From an uncultured Ruminococcus sp. (GTDB lineage: Bacteria > Bacillota > Clostridia > Oscillospirales > Ruminococcaceae), in NCBI GenBank assembly GCA_900752785.1, contig CAADWP010000059.1, positions 1 to 64,000 on the forward strand: a stretch of 64,000 bases of DNA, in the 5' to 3' direction. The notes under the pieces were generated by a model that saw only the letters and a list, made by a program, of their open reading frames with translations, did no database searches and was not told the DNA's origin. Made by a program: the position numbers and the translations under genes. Shown piece after piece: positions 1 through 8,104 of this stretch (position 1 is its first letter; each line of letters begins with the position of its first letter).

Positions 1-3000
1 ATGATGAAGTTTTCCTTACACTTATGTTGAATATTCCTGCTGATGTTGATACAAGTAAGGAATATAAGATTGGATTAAAGGATGCAATTATATATAATAG
101 AGGTGACATGGAGGATCGTAAGGAATGGACTTATAAGTCAATCAATGGCGTTATAAGCTTTGATAACGGTGGTACATCGTCATCAACAACAACAACTACT
201 ACTACGACAACTACCACAACAACTACGTCCGGCTCAAAAACTACCACTACAACTACTACGACCACAACTACAACAACAACTACCACCACAAATAAGCCTG
301 TTGAAGGCGCAGTTGAGTGGGTAATTCCTACTGTAAACGCACTTCCCGGCGAAACAGTTACAATGGATGTAATTGTTAAGAATTCTGATATTGAGGTTTC
401 AGGCGCTCAGTTTAATATTAACGCTAAGGCACCTGTTTCATTGAAGTCTTCTTCGGGTTCGGATGCATATGGTTCAAAGTTTGTATATAATGTTGATACA
501 AAGCAGTTTGCATTCGGCGAAGGCATTGGTAAGGGCGTTAAGGCTGAGGACGGTTCAACTGTATTCACCTTAGTATATACTGTTCCTACAGATTGTGCTG
601 CAGGCGTATATCCCGTTGAATGGTCTAATGCTTTCATTTGCGACACTAACGGAAATAAAATTACAGACAAGGTGACACTTACAGACGGCGCAATTATTGT
701 AGGCGCTGCCGGTGAGATTTCATGGATCCTTGACAATGTTAAGGCTAAGCCCGGCGACGAAGTTACTCTCAATGCAGTAATTTCTGATCCCGACGCTTCC
801 AAGCTTGCAATTGCAGGCGCACAGTTCAACATTAATGCAAAAGCTCCTATCGTTTACAATACAATTACAGGTTCTGAGGCTTACTCAGGAAAGATCGTAA
901 TGAACAACGAGAAGAAGGCGTTTGCGTTTGCTGAACCTAAGGGTGCAGGCATTGCATCTATTGACGGAGGAATTGTTCTTTCTATCACATATACTGTTCC
1001 TACTGATTGTCCCGCAGGTGTATATCCTGTTGAGTGGTCTAAGGCATTTATCAGTGATACAAACGGTAAATCACTCACAGATAAGGTTTCACTTATTGAC
1101 GGTTCTATCACCGTTGAAGATGTTGAGACAAAGGGTGAGGTTACATGGAATATTCCTGAAGTTGAAGCTCAGCCCGGCGATAAGGTTACAATGGAGGTTC
1201 TCGTTGAGGGTAGCTCTGATCCTGCGCTTTCAGTAGCAGGAGCTCAGTTCATGATCAATGCAGATGAGCCTATTATTTATAATTCTGTTGCAGGTTCTGA
1301 CGCTTATAAGGCAAAGATCGTAGCTAATGATAACGATAAGAAATTTGCTTTTGCTCATTCTATCGGAAGCAGTGTAGCTGCAGATGATGGTGCAATTGTT
1401 CTTGTTCTTACTTACACTGTTCCAGAAGATTGTGAAGACGGTACATATCCTGTTAAATGGTCTAACGCATTTATTAGCGATACAAATGGTAAGAATATTA
1501 CTGATAAGGTAAATCTTGATGACGGTGCAATCATCGTTAAGAAAGCTACAACCACAACAACTACAACTATAACCACGACAACTACGACATCCGGAACAAC
1601 AACTACAACAACGTCCGGATCGACAACAACAACTACAACAACGTCTGGTTCTACAACCACAACTACAACGACATCTGGTTCTACAACCACGACAACAACA
1701 ACTACTACGACCACGACAACTACAACTACAACAACTCTTCCTGCAGGAGCAGTTCTCTGGAAGATTGATACAGTTGAGGCACAGCCCGGAGATACAGTTA
1801 AACTTAATATGGTAGTAATTGATTCTAACGGATCAAAGATTCCTATTGCAGGTGCACAGTTTGACATTAATGCAGACGCACCGATAGAGTATGTAAATGT
1901 ATCTGGTAAGTCAGACGCATACGGCGCAGATATAGTGGCAAATAAGGCTACAAAGGAATTTGCGTTTGCGGACGGCAAGGGCAAGGGAGTAGCTTCAGAG
2001 GATGGTAAATACGTTCTTACACTTACTTACACAGTACCTGAGGATTGCGCAGACGGCACATATCCTGTAAAGATTTCTGATCTTTTCGTATCCTCTACAG
2101 ACGGTGTAAATATGACAGATCGTGTTCTTACTCAAAACGGTGCAATCATCGTTAAGAAAGCTACAACTACAACAACTACAACTACAACTACAACCACGAC
2201 AACTACGACATCCGGAACAACAACTACAACAACATCCGGATCGACAACAACAACTACAACAACATCTGGTTCTACAACAACAACTACAACAACGTCTGGT
2301 TCTACAACCACGACAACAACAACTACTACGACAACTACAACTACAACTACAACAACGTCTGGTTCTACAACCACAACTACAACAACATCTGGTTCTACAA
2401 CCACGACGACTACGACCACCACAACGACTACAACTACAACTACAACAACTACGACCACAACAACAACAACAATAAAGATTCCTGATGGCGGTATTGCATG
2501 GCAGGTTGGTCAGGCTACAGCTAAACAGGGCGATACGGTTAAGGTTCCTGTTAAGGTATATGACCTCTTAGGCAACAAGCTTGCTATTTCTGACGCTAAA
2601 TTTACCATTAGCTTTGATAATGATAACCTTGAACTCGTTGGTGTTGAAGGTTCAGATGCTTATAAGGCTAAGGTAACATACGATGCTGAAACAGGCGAGT
2701 ATTCATTTGCTAATGGTCCTGGTAAAGCAGTTGTCGGAAATAATATGGCAGATGTTGTAATTCTTGAGATCAAGGTTAAAGATACGTGTCCTAATGGAGA
2801 ATATATTCTTGATCTTGAAAATCTCTTGATTACAGACGCTAATGGTAATGACATTACGAGTCTCGTTGTACCTGCTGATGGTAAGATTATAGTTAACGGC
2901 GAGCATGTTAGACCTTTTGAAGGCGACGTTTATGCAGAGGTTGAAAAGACCCATGGATTCTATTTCAGCCATGACAATGGCGTACGCAGCAATGGAACAA

Positions 3001-3599
3001 AGGGCGGCTTCTCACCTAACCAGATTGTAAGTCTTAAGATCTTTGAAAGAACAACTGTTGACGGTAATACAACAATTACACCTTGGACAGAATCAGAGAT
3101 CGATATGAGTATGATTAACTTTGGTAATGCAGTTCCTTCAACCGTATATGATGAAACAAATACTACATTTAAGTATGAAGTTCCTGTATACTACGGTGAA
3201 AATGCACTTACCGATGCAGACGGAAACCAGATTACAGTAACTGTTTACATTGGTGTTAAGGGCGATATTGACCTTAATAACAAGGTACTGGCAAACGATG
3301 CATCTCAGGCACTTGCATATTATGCAGCAACTCAGATTGCCGATCCGAGTGAGGTTAAGCTTTCTGAAAGCGAGTATGTAACTGGTGCTGACGATATTCT
3401 TGATGACTTCTGTGCATTCCTTGGCGACGTTGATGCAAATGAATGGTCTGAGGATAACTGGAAGCTCACAAAATCAGAAAGAAGAATTCTTGCAAATGAC
3501 GCAGGTTCTATTCTGACATTCTATGCTAAATCTCAGATGCCTAATGCTGAAGCTCAGGCAATTTGGGACGAAGTAGTTCCTGAGAGATTTGGAAACTGA
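1..3599 (+). CDS. scaB: Multi-cohesin cellulosomal scaffoldin with C-terminal X-dockerin (5' end outside window)
   Basis: This extracellular scaffoldin gathers dockerin-bearing enzymes or adaptor scaffoldins. The frame is open from base 3, before the first ATG at 24, and its first residues look like the end of a cohesin, so the gene begins upstream of the window. Five complete cohesins follow, at about nt 309-705, 708-1125, 1135-1540, 1744-2155 and 2482-2900, each with the repeated pattern AGAQFxINA, AFAxGxGKG and YTVPxDCxxGxYPV, the last more diverged. Polythreonine linkers separate several of them. The C-terminus has an X-module-like segment (about nt 2925-3250) and a dockerin with two calcium-loop-like repeats, GDIDLNNKVLANDAS and GDVDANEW...LANDAGS. 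In R. flavefaciens such an X-dockerin binds the wall-anchored ScaE cohesin, and ScaE is encoded two genes downstream here. The scaB name rests on order and architecture. Confidence 0.9.
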   Translation, partial: DEVFLTLMLNIPADVDTSKEYKIGLKDAIIYNRGDMEDRKEWTYKSINGVISFDNGGTSSSTTTTTTTTTTTTTTSGSKTTTTTTTTTTTTTTTTTNKPVEGAVEWVIPTVNALPGETVTMDVIVKNSDIEVSGAQFNINAKAPVSLKSSSGSDAYGSKFVYNVDTKQFAFGEGIGKGVKAEDGSTVFTLVYTVPTDCAAGVYPVEWSNAFICDTNGNKITDKVTLTDGAIIVGAAGEISWILDNVKAKPGDEVTLNAVISDPDASKLAIAGAQFNINAKAPIVYNTITGSEAYSGKIVMNNEKKAFAFAEPKGAGIASIDGGIVLSITYTVPTDCPAGVYPVEWSKAFISDTNGKSLTDKVSLIDGSITVEDVETKGEVTWNIPEVEAQPGDKVTMEVLVEGSSDPALSVAGAQFMINADEPIIYNSVAGSDAYKAKIVANDNDKKFAFAHSIGSSVAADDGAIVLVLTYTVPEDCEDGTYPVKWSNAFISDTNGKNITDKVNLDDGAIIVKKATTTTTTTITTTTTTSGTTTTTTSGSTTTTTTTSGSTTTTTTTSGSTTTTTTTTTTTTTTTTTTLPAGAVLWKIDTVEAQPGDTVKLNMVVIDSNGSKIPIAGAQFDINADAPIEYVNVSGKSDAYGADIVANKATKEFAFADGKGKGVASEDGKYVLTLTYTVPEDCADGTYPVKISDLFVSSTDGVNMTDRVLTQNGAIIVKKATTTTTTTTTTTTTTTTSGTTTTTTSGSTTTTTTTSGSTTTTTTTSGSTTTTTTTTTTTTTTTTTTSGSTTTTTTTSGSTTTTTTTTTTTTTTTTTTTTTTTTTIKIPDGGIAWQVGQATAKQGDTVKVPVKVYDLLGNKLAISDAKFTISFDNDNLELVGVEGSDAYKAKVTYDAETGEYSFANGPGKAVVGNNMADVVILEIKVKDTCPNGEYILDLENLLITDANGNDITSLVVPADGKIIVNGEHVRPFEGDVYAEVEKTHGFYFSHDNGVRSNGTKGGFSPNQIVSLKIFERTTVDGNTTITPWTESEIDMSMINFGNAVPSTVYDETNTTFKYEVPVYYGENALTDADGNQITVTVYIGVKGDIDLNNKVLANDASQALAYYAATQIADPSEVKLSESEYVTGADDILDDFCAFLGDVDANEWSEDNWKLTKSERRILANDAGSILTFYAKSQMPNAEAQAIWDEVVPERFGN
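178..292 (+). repeat. Polythreonine linker coding repeat 1
   Basis: Runs of ACA, ACT, ACC and ACG codons encode a threonine linker with one SGSK interruption, between the partial cohesin and the next complete one. Synonymous codons are mixed, so the DNA is less repetitive than the protein. Confidence 0.9.
1548..1738 (+). repeat. Polythreonine linker coding repeat 2, with TSGS heptad-like units
   Basis: This threonine-rich linker joins two cohesins. It contains near-tandem units in which a block of threonines is punctuated by SGS or SGT, encoded by variants of tcyggwtcnaca. The repeated DNA units are nearly the same as those at 2159-2470, which suggests duplication or gene conversion between the two linkers. 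Confidence 0.85.
2159..2470 (+). repeat. Polythreonine linker coding repeat 3, longest linker
   Basis: This is the longest threonine linker of the scaffoldin, about 100 residues, placed before the last and most diverged cohesin. The TSGS-type unit recurs five or more times with near-identical DNA, so length variation by slippage or recombination is plausible. Confidence 0.85.
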
Positions 3600-3605
3600 T
3601 TTAAA

Positions 3606-3642
3606 ACGTAAAAAGCAGGCCTTCGGGTCTGCTTTTTTTATG
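3606..3642 (+). terminator. Rho-independent terminator after the scaffoldin gene
   Basis: AAAGCAGGCC and GGTCTGCTTT flank a TTCG tetraloop and a T run follows directly. It sits just after the scaffoldin stop codon and separates it from the next gene, which has its own promoter. Confidence 0.85.
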
Positions 3643-3779
3643 GAATAATTTTTAAAAATATGTGCATAATAATTTTTTGTTACATGCAAGCAATTTTTAA
3701 CATATTAAGTTTGTGAAATAAGTACAAAAAATCAAATAATTAATTGTAGATTATTTTTGAAAAAAATATGCCGTTAATC

Positions 3780-3808
3780 TTGACTTATCACAATTAATAT
3801 GATAAAAT
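3780..3808 (+). promoter_or_regulatory. Sigma-A-type promoter for the CttA-like gene
   Basis: TTGACT (3780-3785) and TAAAAT (3803-3808) are separated by 17 bp. The start codon is at 3942, so the transcript would carry a leader of roughly 125 nt. No riboswitch class was recognised in the leader. Confidence 0.65.
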
Positions 3809-3941
3809 GTAATTATGAATTTCTGGGGGAATTGTACGCTTTTGACTGCGATTATCCTGAAATCACGCCTTAGTTGCAAACGCGTTGTACATAATGCGGC
3901 TGCATAACGGGTAGAAAATTAGTTAGAGAGGTAATAGAACA

Positions 3942-6131
3942 ATGAAGAATTCATTATTCAAGAGAGCCTTGGCTGCAACAGCAGCAATTCCGATGGCTCT
4001 CACACAGTGTTTGACAGCTACGTCTATCGCTGTAACTGAAACTGATGCAATTCCAGCAGCTGAAGCTGAAGCAGCAGACAGTTCAATCACACTTGACAGT
4101 CTTCTTTATATTGCACCTGAGGATACAGAGTCTAAGTGGAACGGTAAAATTGCTGGTTATCTTGACAGCGCTGTAAATGCAGGCAATGCACAGGGCACTT
4201 TTGATGCGACTGTTCTTTTTAATTCGGTAGCCAGCTCTGCCGGAAAGTATTCGGATATCGCTAAAGAGATCCTTTCCAAGGTTGGCACAGTGAATTATTC
4301 TATCGCTGACAACGGTGATATTGTTTTAACAGCTGAGGTTGGCAATATTGCTGAAGCTCTTTCATCTGACGTAGGCGAATCGCTTGGTAAGGCTGCAAAA
4401 GAACTCGCTGAGAAGTATAATGCTCCTGAACTTGCTGATATTGAGTTTGGACAGGTTGATATTTCTGGAAGCGTAAAAATTAATATCGGTTCCGGAATGC
4501 TCAGCACTGATACCACTGTTCCTGCGGCGTTTGCGTTTATAGATGCTGACGGCAAGTCTTATGGTCCCGGCGAAACAATAAAATATGCTTCCGATAAGCT
4601 TGCTGAGCTTAAAAAGGTAGCTTATGATGCTATTGACAATGTTGCTGAGCTTGATGATGCAGCAGCAGCTTCTGCAAAGGCTGATATTGATAAGGCAATA
4701 GCAGAGTATGAAAAGCTTATAAATAAGGCTCAGAGCGCTTTTGATAAGCTTATGAACGCTAATTATGGTGCTTTTGAAAAGCCTTACAATTTTGCAAACG
4801 TTTCTGAGCTTATTTCTGCTGTAAACGCAAAAATTAAGGCTAAGGGCTATAAGAGACAGATTCCGGGATCAGGTGCCGCTATCATGTCTAACGACAAGGT
4901 TCTTGCTGTATTTAATGATGCAATGGCTCAGTTTAAGGAGATTTCTCCTGTAGCGGTTGATATTCAGGCTGCTGAAATTGGTGAATTTATTGATGAATTA
5001 GAAGGCATCAATACTTATGTAAGTGACGGTACGGCTGTTCTTAATGCAACATTTGACGATGCTGAGGCTGCCGAAGTTCAGGCGTATTACGAAGAAAATG
5101 TTGACGATGAAGAATACCTTGACTCACACAAGGAAATTACAGTAAGTGTTGATTTCAGCGGACTTCAGACAACAGGCGGTTCTGTTGACGTTAAGATCAA
5201 GAGAATTGTTGAGACAAAGCCAAAGACAACAACTACAACATCTACTACAACTTCCTCCACTACGACAACATCGGATACAACAACAACTACTACATCGACA
5301 ACTTCAACCACCACCACAACAACTACAACTACTACAACGACAACTTCAACTACCACCACAACAACTACAACTACTACAACGACAACTTCAACTACCACCA
5401 CAACAACTACTACATATATTGCTGTTGTAGATTCATATGTTGACGTTGAAGCTGATTATGGTTTCTATACAGACCTTGACGATGAGTTCTCAGCAGATCA
5501 GGTTTCTTCAGCCGTTCTTCACGTAAATTACAAGACTGTTGCGGTTGACGTTGATGGAAACGAAACAGTTATTGATGAATTTGAAGGTCAACCGAAGCAT
5601 ATTGAGAATTATATCGGCTTTGGCAACGCTACACCGGCAAATACCTATAGTGTTGACAACGCTAACTTCAAGTATGAATTAAACCTTTTCTACAACGGTG
5701 AGGATATTGTTGACGAATATGGCAATACTGTAATTGCAAGCGGCGCGCCTATCATGACAACAGAAGGACAGGCTACAGCAACCGCTTATATTGGCCTTAA
5801 GGGTGATGCCAGCCTTGATAACAAGGTGCTTGCAAACGATGCATCGTTAGTTCTCACATATTACGCTAATATGCAGTCGGGCGGTAATGTTCAGCTTTCC
5901 GATTCTGCACTTGTAGACGGTCCTGACAGCGTTTATGACGATTTCGCAGCATTCCTCTGTGATGTCGATACCGATATTGACGCTTCCGTTGCTTGGAAAA
6001 CAGGCAAGGACGGCAGAAAGTTATTGGCAAGCGATGCAGCTGGAATCCTCTCTTATTATGCGCTCACTCAGAAGTATGAGCCTGGCAAGGAAACTTGGGA
6101 TATGGCTCTTAATGGCGGAGATCAGGGTTAA
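3942..6131 (+). CDS. cttA: CttA-like X-dockerin protein, probable cellulose-binding adhesin
   Basis: This 729-residue secreted protein occupies the CttA position between the large scaffoldin and the single-cohesin anchor. An N-terminal signal peptide is followed by two unassigned regions (about residues 47-195 and 273-425) separated by an alanine- and lysine-rich helical stretch. A threonine linker covers about 428-493, then comes an X-module (about 494-620) and a dockerin with repeats GDASLDNKVLANDAS and CDVDTDID...LASDAAG. The X-dockerin resembles that of the upstream scaffoldin, so both should dock to the same anchor cohesin. CttA of R. flavefaciens binds cellulose through two modules; this protein's two N-terminal regions show a similar strand pattern to each other and may be a duplicated binding module. 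Cellulose binding is inferred from position and layout, not from a recognised CBM family. The SD is AGAGAGG near 3924. Confidence 0.75.
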   Translation: MKNSLFKRALAATAAIPMALTQCLTATSIAVTETDAIPAAEAEAADSSITLDSLLYIAPEDTESKWNGKIAGYLDSAVNAGNAQGTFDATVLFNSVASSAGKYSDIAKEILSKVGTVNYSIADNGDIVLTAEVGNIAEALSSDVGESLGKAAKELAEKYNAPELADIEFGQVDISGSVKINIGSGMLSTDTTVPAAFAFIDADGKSYGPGETIKYASDKLAELKKVAYDAIDNVAELDDAAAASAKADIDKAIAEYEKLINKAQSAFDKLMNANYGAFEKPYNFANVSELISAVNAKIKAKGYKRQIPGSGAAIMSNDKVLAVFNDAMAQFKEISPVAVDIQAAEIGEFIDELEGINTYVSDGTAVLNATFDDAEAAEVQAYYEENVDDEEYLDSHKEITVSVDFSGLQTTGGSVDVKIKRIVETKPKTTTTTSTTTSSTTTTSDTTTTTTSTTSTTTTTTTTTTTTTSTTTTTTTTTTTTTSTTTTTTTTYIAVVDSYVDVEADYGFYTDLDDEFSADQVSSAVLHVNYKTVAVDVDGNETVIDEFEGQPKHIENYIGFGNATPANTYSVDNANFKYELNLFYNGEDIVDEYGNTVIASGAPIMTTEGQATATAYIGLKGDASLDNKVLANDASLVLTYYANMQSGGNVQLSDSALVDGPDSVYDDFAAFLCDVDTDIDASVAWKTGKDGRKLLASDAAGILSYYALTQKYEPGKETWDMALNGGDQG
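5222..5412 (+). repeat. Polythreonine linker coding repeat in the CttA-like gene
   Basis: About 65 codons of threonine and some serine link the N-terminal regions to the X-dockerin. A block of roughly 50 bp is repeated almost exactly in tandem, in contrast to the SGS-punctuated linkers of the scaffoldin. Confidence 0.85.
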
Positions 6132-6160
6132 ATCATTAATATGTCATAAGCTATGTTATA

Positions 6161-6187
6161 CCTGCCGCTTTGGGATACGGCGGCAGG
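6161..6187 (+). other. Intergenic hairpin between CttA-like and ScaE-like genes
   Basis: CCTGCCGC pairs exactly with GCGGCAGG across an 11-nt loop. No T run follows, so it is more likely an mRNA-processing or stability hairpin, or a weak attenuator, than a full terminator. No convincing promoter was seen for the next gene, which suggests partial read-through. Confidence 0.6.
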
Positions 6188-6228
6188 CTTGCATATATTA
6201 TAATCAAAATTGAAAGGAACGATTTTAA

Positions 6229-7107
6229 ATGAAGAATTCTATTAAAAGAGTTTGCGCAGCTCTCGCTGTTTCAGCAGTAGCTGCTTCAACAACATCTATT
6301 TTTGCATCTGCTGTTGGCGCTGAGTATGATGGAACTGCTTTTCCATTTGAGCAGTATGGTATTACAGCAGAACAGGTAAGTGAATCTGCTGTTAAACCTG
6401 CTATTTCTATTAGCAAAGAGGAGATCACTCTTGAGGAAGCTAAAGCTCAGCCTACACGTAAGGTAACAATTAATATTGAAGGCGCTGACAGAAAGTATAA
6501 TGCTTTCGGTTTGCATGTTGCTTATGATACAAGACTTACTGTTAATAAGCTTGACGAAGACGGTGTCATTGACAACGAGTACGGTAAGCTTTTTGCTAAG
6601 GGCAAGGCTGTTGGAAGCTTTATGACAAAGGAAACAGACATTGAGCCCGGTCTTATTTTCTTTGCTGGTTCAGGAGACGGAAACGTTGGTCGTGACGGTG
6701 AAATGTCTTCACTCAGCGTTACACTTCCTGACGATGTTGCAGAGGGCGATATTTACTATGTTGGTTTTGAATATCACAATTCTGCTTCTACTGAGGATCA
6801 GTTTGTTGCTTCACCTAACAATGAAGCTTCAAAGATCATGCAGGGCTGGGTATTCACACAGGGTCTTAACAATGGTTACATTAAGATCAAGGAGACTCCT
6901 ACAACAACAACTACAACAACAACTACAACAACAACCACAACTACAAGCGGTACAGCTACAACAAGCGCTGCTGCTACAAGCGCTGCTGCTACAACAACAG
7001 TTCCTGGCGGTTCACCTGTAACAGGTGTTAACGGTGTAGGCGTTGCTGCTGCAGGTCTTGCTGTTGCAATCGGTACAGCATTTATTCTCAGAAAGAAGGA
7101 AGACTAA
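6229..7107 (+). CDS. scaE: Single-cohesin cell-wall anchoring scaffoldin (ScaE-like)
   Basis: This 292-residue protein would fix the cellulosome to the cell surface by binding the X-dockerins encoded just upstream. It has a signal peptide (about 1-30), one cohesin-like domain (about 55-220), a short threonine linker (about 223-240), an alanine/threonine spacer, then SPVTG at residues 262-266, a hydrophobic stretch and the positively charged tail RKKED. This is the layout of a sortase substrate, but the motif is xPxTG with serine instead of the usual leucine. No sortase gene lies in the window. The start has an AAAGGAACG SD. The assignment rests on domain layout and on its place after the CttA-like gene, as in R. 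flavefaciens. Confidence 0.85.
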   Translation: MKNSIKRVCAALAVSAVAASTTSIFASAVGAEYDGTAFPFEQYGITAEQVSESAVKPAISISKEEITLEEAKAQPTRKVTINIEGADRKYNAFGLHVAYDTRLTVNKLDEDGVIDNEYGKLFAKGKAVGSFMTKETDIEPGLIFFAGSGDGNVGRDGEMSSLSVTLPDDVAEGDIYYVGFEYHNSASTEDQFVASPNNEASKIMQGWVFTQGLNNGYIKIKETPTTTTTTTTTTTTTTTSGTATTSAAATSAAATTTVPGGSPVTGVNGVGVAAAGLAVAIGTAFILRKKED

Positions 7108-7132
7108 TTAATTAGTTTGACTTAACCGAATA

Positions 7133-7166
7133 ATAAAAGCCTCTCCATTGGAGAGGCTTTTTATTA
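7133..7166 (+). terminator. Terminator after the ScaE-like gene
   Basis: AAAAGCCTCTCC and GGAGAGGCTTTT pair around a short ATT loop, with a T-rich tail. It closes the sca cluster and may also serve the convergent minus-strand gene that ends at 7189. Confidence 0.9.
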
Positions 7167-7188
7167 TAATTTAATAAATCCTGTTTAA

Positions 7189-7935
7189 TTATTCGTGCTT
7201 GATCGGCGGAACATAATTTATACCACCCCAGCCGTCAATGTTTGCACGCTTCATTGCGCCGAATATTCTGTCTTTAAAGCCATGGTCGAGTCGTTCATTT
7301 TCTGCGATAAAATCCTTGGTTTTCTGTCGATTTGTGTGACCGTCTGCGGGACATTTTGATTTGACAATGGGCAGATTATTCTTCGTTGCTGCTCGGCGAA
7401 TTTCCTTTTCCGGAGCAAATACAAGAGGACGGATAAGGTGGATTTTTTTTCTTGAAAGATAGGAAATAGGTGAAAAACAGCCTATTCTGCCTTCTGTAAA
7501 AAGATTCATGATAAATGTTTCTACAGCGTCATCATAATTGTGTCCAAGAGCGATCTTGTTACAATTATATGCAAGAGTTGCGTCATGAAGTGCGCCGCGT
7601 CTCATACGCGCACAAAGGCTGCATGGGTTGGCTTCTTTACGCACGTCAAAAACGATTTCGCCGATTTGAGTGGGAATTATATGATATTCAATTCCGTTAC
7701 TTTCGCAAAGCTCCGCGATTGGCGTATAATCTCCGGACTCACCGTTAAATCCGGGGTCAAGAGTTACTGCGGTAAGCTCGTAATCTATACCGATAAATCG
7801 CTTTAGCATAATCAGCCCTTTTAGCAGTACTACACTGTCTTTGCCGCCTGATACGCCGACGCAGATGCGGTCTCCATTGCTGATAAGACCGTATTCCTGT
7901 ATAGCTTTTCGCATATATCCGAGAATTTTCTGCAT
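7189..7935 (-). CDS. ttcA: TtcA-family tRNA 2-thiolation PP-loop ATPase
   Basis: This 248-residue PP-loop ATPase has the nucleotide-binding motif SGGKDS near residue 30 and the cysteines CSLC near residue 122, plus a third cysteine in KCPADG. TtcA enzymes adenylate cytidine 32 of certain tRNAs and add sulphur using an Fe-S cluster held by such cysteines; closely related Bacillota proteins are mostly uncharacterised, so the exact tRNA position is not certain. It is divergent from galE and has its own promoter at 8011-8039. The SD GGAGG lies just before the start. Confidence 0.8.
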   Translation of the reverse strand: MQKILGYMRKAIQEYGLISNGDRICVGVSGGKDSVVLLKGLIMLKRFIGIDYELTAVTLDPGFNGESGDYTPIAELCESNGIEYHIIPTQIGEIVFDVRKEANPCSLCARMRRGALHDATLAYNCNKIALGHNYDDAVETFIMNLFTEGRIGCFSPISYLSRKKIHLIRPLVFAPEKEIRRAATKNNLPIVKSKCPADGHTNRQKTKDFIAENERLDHGFKDRIFGAMKRANIDGWGGINYVPPIKHE

Positions 7936-8010
7936 AATAACCTCCGGAAAAACAATTTTATTGCTTCAAAAATTAATTCATTAAGTATCAATTAATGGTG
8001 CAATAAATTT

Positions 8011-8039
8011 ATTATAGCATAAATTAAGGAAATTTGCAA
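8011..8039 (-). promoter_or_regulatory. Promoter for the TtcA-like gene, TTGCAA type
   Basis: On the minus strand TTGCAA (8034-8039) lies 17 bp before TATAAT (8011-8016). It is back to back with the galE promoter, the two -35 boxes being 7 bp apart. Confidence 0.7.
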
Positions 8040-8046
8040 ATATATA

Positions 8047-8075
8047 TTGCAAAATAAGCGAAAATATATTATAAT
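8047..8075 (+). promoter_or_regulatory. Promoter for galE, TTGCAA type
   Basis: TTGCAA (8047-8052) and a perfect TATAAT (8070-8075) are 17 bp apart. The galE start follows about 30 bp later, giving a short leader. Confidence 0.75.
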
Positions 8076-8104
8076 ATGTATATATAACTTTAGGAGGAAT
8101 GGTT

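Noticed and set aside
1412-1984. Minus-strand open frames rich in valine over the threonine linkers (also 2132-2458 and 5165-5401)
   Set aside because: They are the complement of threonine codon runs, have no SD or promoter, and lie inside strong plus-strand genes.
178-2470. Possible CRISPR array in the short repeats of the scaffoldin gene
   Set aside because: The repeats are in-frame threonine codons without constant repeat and spacer lengths, and no cas gene is present.
2122-2475. Plus-strand glutamine/leucine-rich frame in the linker
   Set aside because: It is the same threonine repeat read in another frame, with no start signal.
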